From Schaalia dentiphila ATCC 17982 (lineage in GTDB: Bacteria; Actinomycetota; Actinomycetes; Actinomycetales; Actinomycetaceae), in assembly GCF_000154225.1 (NCBI RefSeq), contig NZ_DS264586.1, positions 340,527 through 404,526 of the forward strand: a stretch of DNA of 64,000 nucleotides, read 5' to 3'. The position numbers and the translations under genes were made by a program. Shown here piece after piece: positions 45,759 through 52,270 of the stretch. The notes beneath the pieces are model-generated. The model was not told the DNA's origin, did not search any database, and worked only from the letters and a program-made list of their open reading frames with translations. The stretch's first letter is position 1. The number at the start of each line of letters is the position of its first letter.

Positions 45759-45919
45759 GAAACCATCAACACCAATGCAGGGACCTCAGGACGCCTCCAT
45801 GAAACCCACGACGCCTTTGCTCGATGAAATAGCGCCGAAAACGGGTGTATCTGGCTCGCAATGGTGCCGTCGGTTTCACCAGAGACGGAGCACGCGCCAG
45901 CAAAGGCGATGACGGTTTC
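45759..45919. repeat. Mirror-symmetric 2+2 array of GAAACC units
   Basis: Twenty-nt units beginning GAAACC lie direct at 45759-45778 and 45801-45820 and inverted at 45858-45877 and 45900-45919. Both periods are 42 nt and the central gap is 37 nt, so the array is exactly symmetric about 45839. Differences between units fall in the same columns (7, 11, 13, 16, 17). Each unit could encode a KP(S/T)xP(L/M) peptide outward, but reading frames are short and conflicting. Confidence 0.8.
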
Positions 45920-46044
45920 ACGAGAGTTCCCGAACGCACCGGTGGGCGGCGGTGGGGCCTAGCCGCGGTGCCGGTGGGCGGCGGTAGGGCCAGGGCGGGT
46001 CTGGAGACAACGTGCCACCGCACACAGCACCGCAGGCGCCGCCG

Positions 46045-46180
46045 GTGTGGAGGGCGCCGGAGGGTACGGGCGGGCTTCGAGATCGACCACTCCGAGCCTT
46101 TAGGCTCGCGTGTGGCGATCTCGCGGGCGGCCGGGCCCGACGGCGCCCGGAACACCCGTGGGGCCTCAAGCAACATAATG
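46045..46180. repeat. Structured GC-rich repeat element, copy B
   Basis: It aligns with 8923-9066 in the same orientation (see that entry). Its final 40 bp (GGCGCCCGGAACACC, then CAAGCAACATAA) recur at 46238-46280 in slightly altered form. Confidence 0.55.
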
Positions 46181-46307
46181 CAGGAAGGCCGCCGCCCACG
46201 AGCACACCGAGCAGCCCGGCCCACAGGACAGCACGTGCGGCGCCCGAAACACCAGCGGCGCCACAAGCAACACAACAACCAGGCACCGCAACACCACGCC
46301 AGGCATA

Positions 46308-46337
46308 CAAAAAACCGACATCCGGATCGGATGTCGG
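46308..46337 (-). terminator. Intrinsic terminator of tRNA-Ala
   Basis: CCGACATCCG (46315-46324) and CGGATGTCGG (46328-46337) form a 10-bp stem with a 3-nt loop; on the minus strand TTTTTT follows. It lies just beyond the 3' end of the tRNA gene. Confidence 0.9.
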
Positions 46338-46341
46338 CCTG

Positions 46342-46417
46342 TGGTGGAGCTAGGGGGATTCGAACCCCCGACCTTCTCATTGCGAACGAGACGCGCTACC
46401 AACTGCGCCATAGCCCC
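46342..46417 (-). tRNA. tRNA-Ala (CGC anticodon)
   Basis: Acceptor stem GGGGCTA/TAGCTCC, D arm ATGGCGCAGTTGGTAGCGCG, anticodon stem TCTCG/TGAGA with loop TTCGCAA, and T arm GGGGGTTCGAATCCCCC are intact; CCA is encoded. The CGC anticodon reads GCG, frequent in this GC-rich genome. It borders the repeat island. Confidence 0.96.
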
Positions 46418-46507
46418 AAGGACTCGGACAGCTTAGCACCATGACAATCAGCCGCGCAAGCCGACCACCGACGCGTGCGACATGACACGGAGCCCACACA
46501 TGCGAGC

Positions 46508-46535
46508 GCGCCGCGAGCCCGAAGGCCCGCGGCGC
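46508..46535 (-). terminator. Stem-loop downstream of glpR-like gene
   Basis: GCGCCGCG (46508-46515) pairs with CGCGGCGC (46528-46535) around a 12-nt loop. It is 24 nt past the end of the glpR-like gene. No T tract. Confidence 0.5.
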
Positions 46536-46558
46536 GGCATCAGCAGCTGAGAGGTCCC

Positions 46559-47533
46559 CTATTGGGCGCGTCGCGCGTCCAGGACGGCATCCAGGTCCAG
46601 GGCGACGGCCTGATCGGCGACGACCTCGGCGGTGGAGCGGGCGCCCACCTGGGCGGTCTGTGCGATCGGGCGCGCCGGGACGGCGGCGGCGATGCGCGGG
46701 ATGCCGCGCAGGTCGGTGTCGGCGTGGACAATGCGTCCGCGCACGCGCTCGCGCGACGCGTATGTCGGAGCGGGGATCGGCGCGACGGTCCATGCGCGGG
46801 CCGGGGTGTCAGCGACCTCGACGACCTCGGGCACCTCGACATTAAAGACGAGGGAGGGAACGGAGCCGGTCTGGGGTTCCGTGGCCTCGACTACCTCGGA
46901 AACCTCCTCCGAAGTGGAAGACGAAGCCTGAGTATCCGCAGGAGCGGCAGCGGTGGGACGCCCAGCGCCGCGTACGTCGCCGCGAAGCTTGGTCAGCAGC
47001 TCAAGTTCACGTTCGGAGGCGCGCTGGGAGCGCACAGCGGCGACACGGGACGTAGCCAGGGAGGCGACGAGCGCGGCTGCCGGGATGGCGATCCATACCC
47101 ACGCGATGGAGGTCGCTGCGATCACGATGCCGAGCACGACGGTCGCGAGCGCGCAGACGCCAGTGACGACCATGCGGCGGCGGCCGGCGGCGCTTTCGGC
47201 GGCGAGACGGGCGGCGCGACGGGCACGCAGCTTCGCGATCTCACGGACCGCCTTGTTGTTGCGACGGTCGATAACGGGACGCGTGCGCCCCGTGGTGCCC
47301 TGGTGCATGCTGCCTCCGCTCGTCAATGCGCCCCGCGCCAGGATGGTTCCGCTGGCGTGGTCGCATGTGTCTAATTCTGGCTCATTCGTGTGGATCATGC
47401 GCAGCCTCGGAGAGAAACGGTCAATTTCTCGAGACTGAACGATTGCTGTCCTGCGTGCAACGAGCGACGGTACCGTCGCGATGAGCGCGACGAATATCGC
47501 TGCAATGACGAGTCCACCAATCTCCACCCTCAC
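46559..47533 (-). CDS. GlpR-like membrane protein (Glp receptor candidate)
   Basis: The 324-residue protein has a membrane segment at residues 5-24 followed by VARRTAIVQSREIDRFSPRLR, a linker, two further hydrophobic segments at about 122-165, and a long Pro/Val/Glu-rich C-terminal part. Its position after galU, moeA/glp and a RimJ-like gene equals Rv0993-Rv0996 of M. tuberculosis. The last gene of that set is the membrane receptor GlpR, which binds the MoeA-like protein Glp and links it to division and polar growth in corynebacteria. The assignment rests on gene order, size and topology. A GTG start at 47533 is used, without a good ribosome-binding site. Confidence 0.65.
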   Translation of the reverse strand: MRVEIGGLVIAAIFVALIATVPSLVARRTAIVQSREIDRFSPRLRMIHTNEPELDTCDHASGTILARGALTSGGSMHQGTTGRTRPVIDRRNNKAVREIAKLRARRAARLAAESAAGRRRMVVTGVCALATVVLGIVIAATSIAWVWIAIPAAALVASLATSRVAAVRSQRASERELELLTKLRGDVRGAGRPTAAAPADTQASSSTSEEVSEVVEATEPQTGSVPSLVFNVEVPEVVEVADTPARAWTVAPIPAPTYASRERVRGRIVHADTDLRGIPRIAAAVPARPIAQTAQVGARSTAEVVADQAVALDLDAVLDARRAQ

Positions 47534-47617
47534 AAAGTACGGGCGTTTGTGACGCTGCGCTTTGTGCGATGGGCGCGTGTCGGGCTCTCAAACCTCTCGG
47601 TAAAAAGAGAAGTAACC

Positions 47618-47634
47618 ACAGGTGTCACACCTGT
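47618..47634. promoter_or_regulatory. Perfect 17-bp palindrome upstream of glpR-like gene
   Basis: ACAGGTGTCACACCTGT lies in the 150-bp gap between the RimJ-like gene and the glpR-like gene. On the minus strand GTGACA within it is followed 17 nt later by TTTTAC, a possible weak promoter, so the palindrome could be an operator overlapping the -35. The protein that might bind it is unknown. Confidence 0.45.
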
Positions 47635-47682
47635 ACCATTTGCCCCACATGCACCGTTCAGCAAGCAAAGAAAGCCGCTGAC

Positions 47683-48381
47683 TCAGTCGATCGCCGAACT
47701 CCCCCACCGACGTCGCACGAGGCCACCCTCAGGCAGGGACTCAGCATCAATAAAGAACGCGATATGGTCCGCCCACTGCCCACCGATGTGCATGAAGCGC
47801 GGACGCAGCCCTTCCTCCACGAGGCCGAGGCCTCGGCACACGCCCAGGGAACGCTCATTCTCGGGACGCACGCACACCTCGACGCGGTGCAGGCCAAGCT
47901 CGCCGACGACGAGGTCAAGGACGAGCGCCGCTACCAGGGATCCCAGACCTCGCCCCGACCATTCGGAGACGATCCAGTAGCCAAGCATGCCCGTCGACAT
48001 CGCACCCCAGTGCACGTTGGAGATGGAGAATTGGCCGACGAAACGCCCATCGATCTGCACGCCGAAGATCAGGCCGGTCCCCTCGCGATGGTCTCGATCG
48101 GCACGACGCATGTACTGCGAAAACGTCGGAATGTGTTCGAGCGTATCCGGGGGCAGGGTCGCCTCCCACGGGCGCAGCCAGTGCCCGTCGGTGCGGCGCA
48201 CGGTATCGAGGGCGCGGTGCTCCTCGCCGCTCACGGGACGCACGACGAGCTCGCGCGGGCGCGGATTCGGCTCGGTGCCGCTGCGCAGGAAGCCGCGGCC
48301 GACCGGGTCGGCCACGCGCAGCGTGAGCATCTCAATGTCGCGGCCCCACACGCACCGGCGACGCCGGAGGAAACATTTCAT
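47683..48381 (-). CDS. RimJ-like GNAT N-acetyltransferase
   Basis: A 232-residue GNAT-fold protein. GMLGYWIVSEWSGRGLGS carries the acetyl-CoA-binding region, and LGLHRVEVCVRPENERSLGV and CRGLGLVEEGLRPRFMHIGG are the typical RimJ/RimL C-terminal segments. The family acetylates N-termini of ribosomal and other proteins, but the target here is not known. The ATG at 48381 overlaps the moeA stop (ATGA), so the start is secure. Equivalent to Rv0995 in M. tuberculosis by position. Confidence 0.88.
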   Translation of the reverse strand: MKCFLRRRRCVWGRDIEMLTLRVADPVGRGFLRSGTEPNPRPRELVVRPVSGEEHRALDTVRRTDGHWLRPWEATLPPDTLEHIPTFSQYMRRADRDHREGTGLIFGVQIDGRFVGQFSISNVHWGAMSTGMLGYWIVSEWSGRGLGSLVAALVLDLVVGELGLHRVEVCVRPENERSLGVCRGLGLVEEGLRPRFMHIGGQWADHIAFFIDAESLPEGGLVRRRWGSSAID

Positions 48382-49604
48382 TCGAGGACCAGGCACTGCA
48401 GGCGGTCACCCGCGCGCACCGTCGTCACGTCCTCGGGGACGACCGCGAGAGCGTTGGAATCCGCGAGCGCGGACAGCAACAACGAGGCCGGGGTGCCCAT
48501 GACGGCGGCGTTGTACCCGGAGCGGGGGGAGCCGGTGAGGCGCACGCGCACGAACTCGCGGCGGCCTCGCGGAGAGTACCAGGAGCGGTCGATGGCGGCG
48601 CGCACGACGGGGCGGTTGACGGCGGTCCAGCCCTGCATGTGGCGCAGCGCGGGGCGGACGAACACCTCGAAGCAGACCTGGGCGGAGACCGGGTCGCCGG
48701 GAAGGCAGACGATGGGCGTGCCGGGCTGGCCGTCCTCGGCGCCGACGGTACCCACACCCATGATGTGGCCGGGCCAGGCGGCGACATTGTCGAAGCGGAC
48801 CGTTCCGAGCGCACCGAGGACCTCACGGACGGTGTCGCCGCTGCCGTAGGAAATGCCACCCGTCGTCAGGATCAGGTCCGCGCGCACCAGCTGATCCTCG
48901 ATGGTCTCGCGCAGGCGAGCGCGCTCATCCGGGACGGCGGCGACGCGGAAGGTCTGTGCGCCGGCATCAGCAACGGCCGTCGACAGGGCATGACCGTTCG
49001 CATCAAAGACCGTGCCGGGGCGGGCCTCGCCGCCGGGCTCGACGATCTCGTCACCGATTGAGATGATGACGACGCGCGGGCGCGGGTGGACCAGCACACG
49101 GTCGCGGCCCACGCCGGCGAGGAGGGCCATCTGGCGGGCACCGATACGCGTGCCGGAGCGCAGCACCGTGTCGCCCTGCGCAACGTCCTCAGCGCGGCGG
49201 CGAATGTTCTCGCCATTGGCGGGGGCGGTCCGCAGGGCGACCTGGGCGATGCCGTGATCCGTGAACTCGAGGGAAACCACGGCCTCGGCGCCGGAGGGCA
49301 TGGGCGCGCCGGACGCGATGCGGATCGCGGTGCCGGGCACGAGGGCAGCCGGATCGACAGCGCCAGCGCGGATCTCCTCGGTGACGGGAAGCGTCACCGG
49401 CGACTCCAGGGTGGCTCCCTCACAGTCACGGATGCGAACGGCGTATCCGTCGCACGCCGACAGGTCGGCGACCGGGAGGTTGAAGGGGGCCTGCACGTCC
49501 TCTGCGAGCACGCAGCTGACCGCGTCAGCGAGCTGAACGTCGAGCGGCGGCAGCGCGTGGGCAACGGCCATGCAGTCCTGGTAGAAGTCGGCAACGCTTC
49601 GCAT
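48378..49604 (-). CDS. moeA: Molybdopterin molybdotransferase MoeA / gephyrin-like Glp
   Basis: The 408-residue protein has the MoeA/gephyrin-E architecture: N-terminal domain with VADLSACDGYAVR, a beta-rich domain with IASGAPMPSGAEAVVSLE, the MoCF-binding domain with ISIGDEIVEPGG, TTGGISYGSGD and FCLPGDPVSAQV-type segments (here VCLPGDPVSAQ), and a C-terminal domain. MoeA inserts molybdenum into molybdopterin. In the conserved galU-moeA-rimJ-glpR order the corynebacterial homologue, Glp, acts in cell division with FtsZ and GlpR. No other molybdenum-cofactor genes are in this window, so either role is possible. Confidence 0.93.
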   Translation of the reverse strand: MRSVADFYQDCMAVAHALPPLDVQLADAVSCVLAEDVQAPFNLPVADLSACDGYAVRIRDCEGATLESPVTLPVTEEIRAGAVDPAALVPGTAIRIASGAPMPSGAEAVVSLEFTDHGIAQVALRTAPANGENIRRRAEDVAQGDTVLRSGTRIGARQMALLAGVGRDRVLVHPRPRVVIISIGDEIVEPGGEARPGTVFDANGHALSTAVADAGAQTFRVAAVPDERARLRETIEDQLVRADLILTTGGISYGSGDTVREVLGALGTVRFDNVAAWPGHIMGVGTVGAEDGQPGTPIVCLPGDPVSAQVCFEVFVRPALRHMQGWTAVNRPVVRAAIDRSWYSPRGRREFVRVRLTGSPRSGYNAAVMGTPASLLLSALADSNALAVVPEDVTTVRAGDRLQCLVLE

Positions 49605-49609
49605 AGTTG

Positions 49610-50533
49610 TTAGTCCTCAAGCTTGGAGCGCAGGAACTCCTTGAGTTCCGCTCCAAGCGCCGGGTCCTCAAGGGCGAGCGTGACATTAGCTTCGAGGTAG
49701 CCGAGTTTGTCCCCGGTGTCGAAGCGTCGCTCGTCGATGACTACACCGTACAACCCTCCACCCTCTTCTTCGGGGAGGTCGATCATGCGCGCGTACCCAT
49801 CTGTGAGCTGATACTCACCACCGGCGCCCGGTTCGATGTTCTCGAGGGCCGCGAACACGGCCGGGTCGAGCAGGTAGCGACCGACGACCGCGTACTCGGA
49901 CTTGACCTCTTCGAGCGGGGGCTTCTCGGTGACGTCGGTAATGCGCATGAGCTGGCCTTCTTCGAGGTCGACGCCCTCGGGGATCGGCAGGACCTCGACG
50001 GCGGTCGACGCGTAGGCGGTGGCCTGCTCGGGGGTGACCTTCAGCAGGGCGACGACGGTGCCGCCCAGGGCGGCGCGCACCTGGATCATCTTGCGCAGCA
50101 GCTGCGAGCCGGGCTCCATGAGGTCGTCGGGCAGCAGGACCGCGCAGGGGGCGTCGCCCACGTGGGACTTGGCCTGCAGGATCGCGTGACCGAGTCCGAG
50201 GGGGTGGCCCTGGCGCACGGAGTGGACGCGCGCGTACTTCTTGTACTCGTTGACGTATTCGAGGGCCTTCTCCTTGCCGGCCTTCTCCAAGTCGGCCTCG
50301 AGGCCGGGTTCGGCGTCGAAGTAGTCTTCGATCGACTGCTTGCCGGCGCGGGTCACGAAGAGGATGTCCTCGATGCCGGCATCCGTCGCCTCGCGCACGA
50401 TGTACTCGATCGAGGGACGGTCGACGACGGGCAACATTTCCTTGGGCACGGACTTCGTGATGGGCAGGAAGCGGGTTCCGCGACCGGCCGAGGGAACGAC
50501 AGCGTGCACTACTGGCTGGTTTCTATCTGACAT
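49610..50533 (-). CDS. galU: UTP--glucose-1-phosphate uridylyltransferase
   Basis: A 307-residue enzyme with GRGTRFLPITKSVPKEMLPV at the nucleotide site, GLGHAILQAKSHVGDAPCAV and FLRSKLE at the end. It makes UDP-glucose for cell-envelope glycans. It starts five nt upstream-side of moeA's promoter-proximal end (49604/49610), so the two are an operon. Divergent from the 5-formyl-THF cyclo-ligase gene with only 40 bp between starts. Confidence 0.97.
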   Translation of the reverse strand: MSDRNQPVVHAVVPSAGRGTRFLPITKSVPKEMLPVVDRPSIEYIVREATDAGIEDILFVTRAGKQSIEDYFDAEPGLEADLEKAGKEKALEYVNEYKKYARVHSVRQGHPLGLGHAILQAKSHVGDAPCAVLLPDDLMEPGSQLLRKMIQVRAALGGTVVALLKVTPEQATAYASTAVEVLPIPEGVDLEEGQLMRITDVTEKPPLEEVKSEYAVVGRYLLDPAVFAALENIEPGAGGEYQLTDGYARMIDLPEEEGGGLYGVVIDERRFDTGDKLGYLEANVTLALEDPALGAELKEFLRSKLED

Positions 50534-50573
50534 ACTTCACAGAGTAGCGAAGAAAACGCCCGAGAGGGAGACG

Positions 50574-51218
50574 ATGGCCACAAAAACAACTCTCCGCGCG
50601 GAGGTGCGTATCAGGCGCCGCGCCCGGCGCGCGGGCACGTCCACGATCGAGGCCCCGTTAGCCCCAGAATTCAACCAGTCCCCAATCCCGGTGCGCGACC
50701 GGGCCGAAGCGGAAGGGCTCGCTCACCAGATTCGCGCCCTGGCCTCGTCAATGGGCGCAGTCACCCTGCCTGCACTGTTCATCCCCACCCCCCTCGAGCC
50801 CGACATGTCCCTTGCGCTCGGGCTATTTGAACGTGCGCTCCTCCCGGTCCTCCTCGACGAGGCCGGGGCTCCCCTCGGCGCACCGCGCTGGGGACTGTGG
50901 GAGCCGGGCCAGGCGTTGGTGACGCTCGGGCGACCACCCGCTCAGCCGAGCGGTGAGGTGCTGGGCGCGGAGTCGCTCAAGGAGGCGGATCTGATCGTCA
51001 TTCCGGCGCTCGCTGCGTCCGCGGACGGGACTCGCCTCGGCCAGGGAGGAGGCTGGTACGACCGCGCGCTCACGCACCGCTCCCCCGGCACCCCGGTCGT
51101 TGCGGTGATTTTCGACGACGAGGTACTGGAGGCCGAGATAATTCCTGCGGAGCCTCACGACGTTCCCGTCGACGGAATTGTGACGCCGACACGGACGATG
51201 GCAATCAACCTCCGATAA
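50574..51218 (+). CDS. 5-formyltetrahydrofolate cyclo-ligase
   Basis: A 214-residue protein with the basic N-terminus RAEVRIRRRARRAG, the Mg-ATP loop LGQGGGWYDRAL near residue 156 and a VPVDGIVTPTRT C-terminus, all typical of the family that turns 5-formyl-THF into 5,10-methenyl-THF. The ATG at 50574 follows GAGGGAG; the longer open frame overlaps galU and is not used. One ACGAGGCCGGGG motif (50857-50868) lies inside, coding DEAG. Confidence 0.93.
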   Translation: MATKTTLRAEVRIRRRARRAGTSTIEAPLAPEFNQSPIPVRDRAEAEGLAHQIRALASSMGAVTLPALFIPTPLEPDMSLALGLFERALLPVLLDEAGAPLGAPRWGLWEPGQALVTLGRPPAQPSGEVLGAESLKEADLIVIPALAASADGTRLGQGGGWYDRALTHRSPGTPVVAVIFDDEVLEAEIIPAEPHDVPVDGIVTPTRTMAINLR

Positions 51219-51506
51219 GCCTTTTTCGGGGTTTTTCCTATTAAGCACAACGCCAGCACCCATTTGTCACATACCTCTCACGGCGGACTTTTCGGCCTAA
51301 ATCCGCACCTCACTGACCGAGTTGCAAGAAATGCGATGAAGATTACCTCCTAAGCACTGTCGTGCGACCTTAGTCCACACTAGGGTGAGGGTCTGTGAAG
51401 GAGCGCCAGCAGGGAACGCGCTCCCCGGCGGCACCGGACCGCCACGCCGAAATACTTCGGCACTCCAGACTTGCCGGCTCACCCGGCCACTCTCACAGGA
51501 GACAAC

Positions 51507-51920
51507 ATGATTCAGGGATTCAAGGAATTCATCTCTCGCGGTAACGTCGTTGAGCTCGCCGTCGGTGTCATCATCGGTGCCGCCTTCAAGAACATCGTCG
51601 ATGCCCTCGTCGACGGCATCATCAACCCCCTCATCGCCGCTGTCATCGGCAAGCCCGACTTCTCCGACGCCTTCATCCTCACCCTGAACGGTACCGACGT
51701 GAAGTTCGGCGTCCTGATCACCGCGGTCATCAACTTCCTGCTCATGGCCATCGCGCTCTACCTGTGCATCATCGTCCCGATGAACGCCCTCAACGAGCGC
51801 ATGAAGAAGCAGGCCGCCGCCGATGAGGCCGAGGCCAAGGCCAACAAGGAAGAGAGCGACGAGGTCAAGCTCCTCACGGAGATCCGCGACGCCCTCGCCC
51901 AGGGCACGCCGCGCCACTGA
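51507..51920 (+). CDS. mscL: Large-conductance mechanosensitive channel
   Basis: The 137-residue protein starts MIQGFKEFISRGNVVELAVG, the amphipathic S1 helix and first membrane helix of MscL, followed by FGVLITAVINFLLMAIALYL as TM2 and a charged cytoplasmic coil. It forms a pentameric pressure-release valve in the membrane. AGGAGACAAC precedes the ATG. The 288-bp upstream gap has no recognised regulator site. Confidence 0.97.
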   Translation: MIQGFKEFISRGNVVELAVGVIIGAAFKNIVDALVDGIINPLIAAVIGKPDFSDAFILTLNGTDVKFGVLITAVINFLLMAIALYLCIIVPMNALNERMKKQAAADEAEAKANKEESDEVKLLTEIRDALAQGTPRH

Positions 51921-51950
51921 GCATCTGATCCCTCCTCGTGAGGGACGAAT

Positions 51951-51987
51951 GCGGGGCCGATGCTTGTCGCATCGGCCCCGCCTTTTT
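51951..51987 (+). terminator. Intrinsic terminator of mscL
   Basis: GCGGGGCCGATGC (51951-51963) and GCATCGGCCCCGC (51969-51981) form a 13-bp stem with a 5-nt loop, followed by CTTTTT. It lies 30 nt after the mscL stop. Confidence 0.94.
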
Positions 51988-52048
51988 GTATCAGCACAAC
52001 ACGAGAGCGCCGCTCCAGCGAAGAAAACTCGCGCTCACGCACCAACCC

Positions 52049-52270
52049 CTACGCCCGCACCTGCGCGTGCGGCGGCACGTTCTCGAGCAGCCGCACGTCG
52101 TTGGCCCCGTCGCCCCGGTCGGGGGTATCAGCCATGGAACCGGGGCGTGTGTCCTCGGGTCGCACACGATCCTCCCAGGAGGGCGGCAGGCCCTCCTCGA
52201 TAAGGCGGCGGTCTACGTCGGACACGTAGCGGGCGACGCGGCGACGCTTGCGCGGCGTCGTCTCACTCAT
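52049..52270 (-). CDS. Small hypothetical protein coupled to helicase-like gene
   Basis: A 73-residue protein beginning MSETTPRKRRRVARYVSDVD with a basic N-terminus and an acidic, Pro/Asp-rich remainder. The ATG at 52270 overlaps the end of the 1402-codon gene by 8 nt and has GGAGG 9 nt upstream, so the two are translated together. I do not recognise a family. It is likely cytoplasmic; a role with the large neighbour is inferred from coupling only. Confidence 0.65.
   Translation of the reverse strand: MSETTPRKRRRVARYVSDVDRRLIEEGLPPSWEDRVRPEDTRPGSMADTPDRGDGANDVRLLENVPPHAQVRA

Larger units (their letters stand above)
44766..46341. other. Repeat island next to tRNA-Ala, no supported gene
   Basis: About 1.6 kb lacks any convincing coding region. 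In order it holds: a diverged copy of the palindrome seen at 30.8 kb (45000-45067); a small hairpin (45172-45194); a 3+3 inverted array of GGATAGGTT units (45372-45468); a 2+2 array of GGGCGAA units (45573-45731); a 2+2 array of GAAACC units (45759-45919); a GC-rich element related to 8923-9066 (46045-46180) with an extra part-copy (46238-46280); and the tRNA-Ala terminator. Small reading frames cross these repeats but look incidental. Confidence 0.75.

Noticed and set aside
45766..46380. 204-codon minus-strand frame crossing the repeat island and tRNA-Ala
   Set aside because: It begins inside the tRNA and runs through repeats; its sequence is low complexity and has no ribosome-binding site.
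51219..51506. Riboswitch upstream of mscL
   Set aside because: Some hairpins occur, but none of the conserved ydaO or other known riboswitch blocks were found.
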